A stretch of 13,128 bases of DNA, from contig DHVJ01000060.1 in assembly GCA_002412595.1 (NCBI GenBank), positions 42,418 through 55,545 on the forward strand, written 5' to 3'. The notes below the pieces were generated by a model, which was not told the origin of the DNA, made no database searches, and saw nothing but the letters and a program-made list of their open reading frames with translations. This DNA is from Anaerolineaceae bacterium UBA5211 (GTDB lineage: Bacteria; Chloroflexota; Anaerolineae; Anaerolineales; Anaerolineaceae). How positions within the stretch are numbered: position 1 is the first letter of the stretch; each line of letters starts with the position of its first letter. Position numbers and translations under genes: made by a program. Positions 13,036 to 13,128 of this stretch are shown here, one piece after another.

Positions 13036-13128
13036 CTGTCATTGCGAACAAAGCGATCGCGAAGCACTCCCTCGGGGAGATATTGCGTTGATCCGATTCC
13101 AACCGAGATCCTTCAGTCACTCTGCTCC
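13036..13128. repeat. Second, partial copy of the dispersed repeat, cut by window end
   Basis: Five bases after the first copy, CTGTCATT starts again (13036-13043), continuing as GCGAACAAAGCG. CCGAGATCCTT recurs at 13103-13113, 67 bases from the left end compared with 74 in the first copy. The expected closing terminal repeat lies beyond the window. The interior has diverged strongly, including a GCGATCGC palindrome at 13053-13060. Confidence 0.6.

Noticed and set aside
13053..13060. GCGATCGC octamer, as in the HIP1 repeats of cyanobacteria.
   Set aside because: It occurs inside a degenerate repeat copy, and nothing else in the window points to a cyanobacterium.

Overview
The window looks like a surface-glycan or cell-envelope neighbourhood of a bacterium. 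I suspect Chloroflexota (Anaerolineae-like), because families of large multi-spanning GT-C glycosyltransferases, an AcsA-like ligase beside a stand-alone acyl carrier protein, and the dispersed 'GTCATTCCGAG...' type repeats are what I associate with those genomes. No rRNA or other taxonomic marker is present, so this assignment is tentative.

Left block (1-2252): the 3' end of a gene resembling the C-terminal part of DHHW/AlgX-type SGNH acyltransferase-related proteins runs rightward. Converging on it, leftward, is a two-gene operon of an AMP-forming acyl ligase (AcsA-like) and a small acyl carrier protein, joined by a 4-base ATGA overlap and driven by a clear sigma70-type promoter (TTGCAA, 17 bases, TATAAT). 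A ligase, a carrier protein and a DHHW/SGNH protein together recall the logic of Dlt-type surface acylation, which is the main functional hypothesis offered here.

Middle block (2474-8589, rightward): a GT-C type membrane glycosyltransferase, a Wzx-like polysaccharide flippase and a very large GT-C type glycosyltransferase with an extra N-terminal membrane region. The run closes with a textbook intrinsic terminator (8598-8630). The flippase would bring lipid-linked saccharides to the outer face, and the GT-C enzymes would use lipid-phosphate sugars there.

Right block (8671-12820): a leftward 696-residue DUF6020-like membrane protein with its own terminator, and a divergent rightward GT-C glycosyltransferase. 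Their shared intergenic region contains a perfectly symmetrical overlapping -10 palindrome and a 9-base direct repeat.

Tail (12821-13128): no gene. It holds a stem-loop after the last gene, two hairpins that present nearly the same 11-base loop in opposite orientation, and two tandem copies of a dispersed imperfect-palindrome repeat, the second cut by the window edge. No tRNA, rRNA, CRISPR array, transposase or integrase was found.
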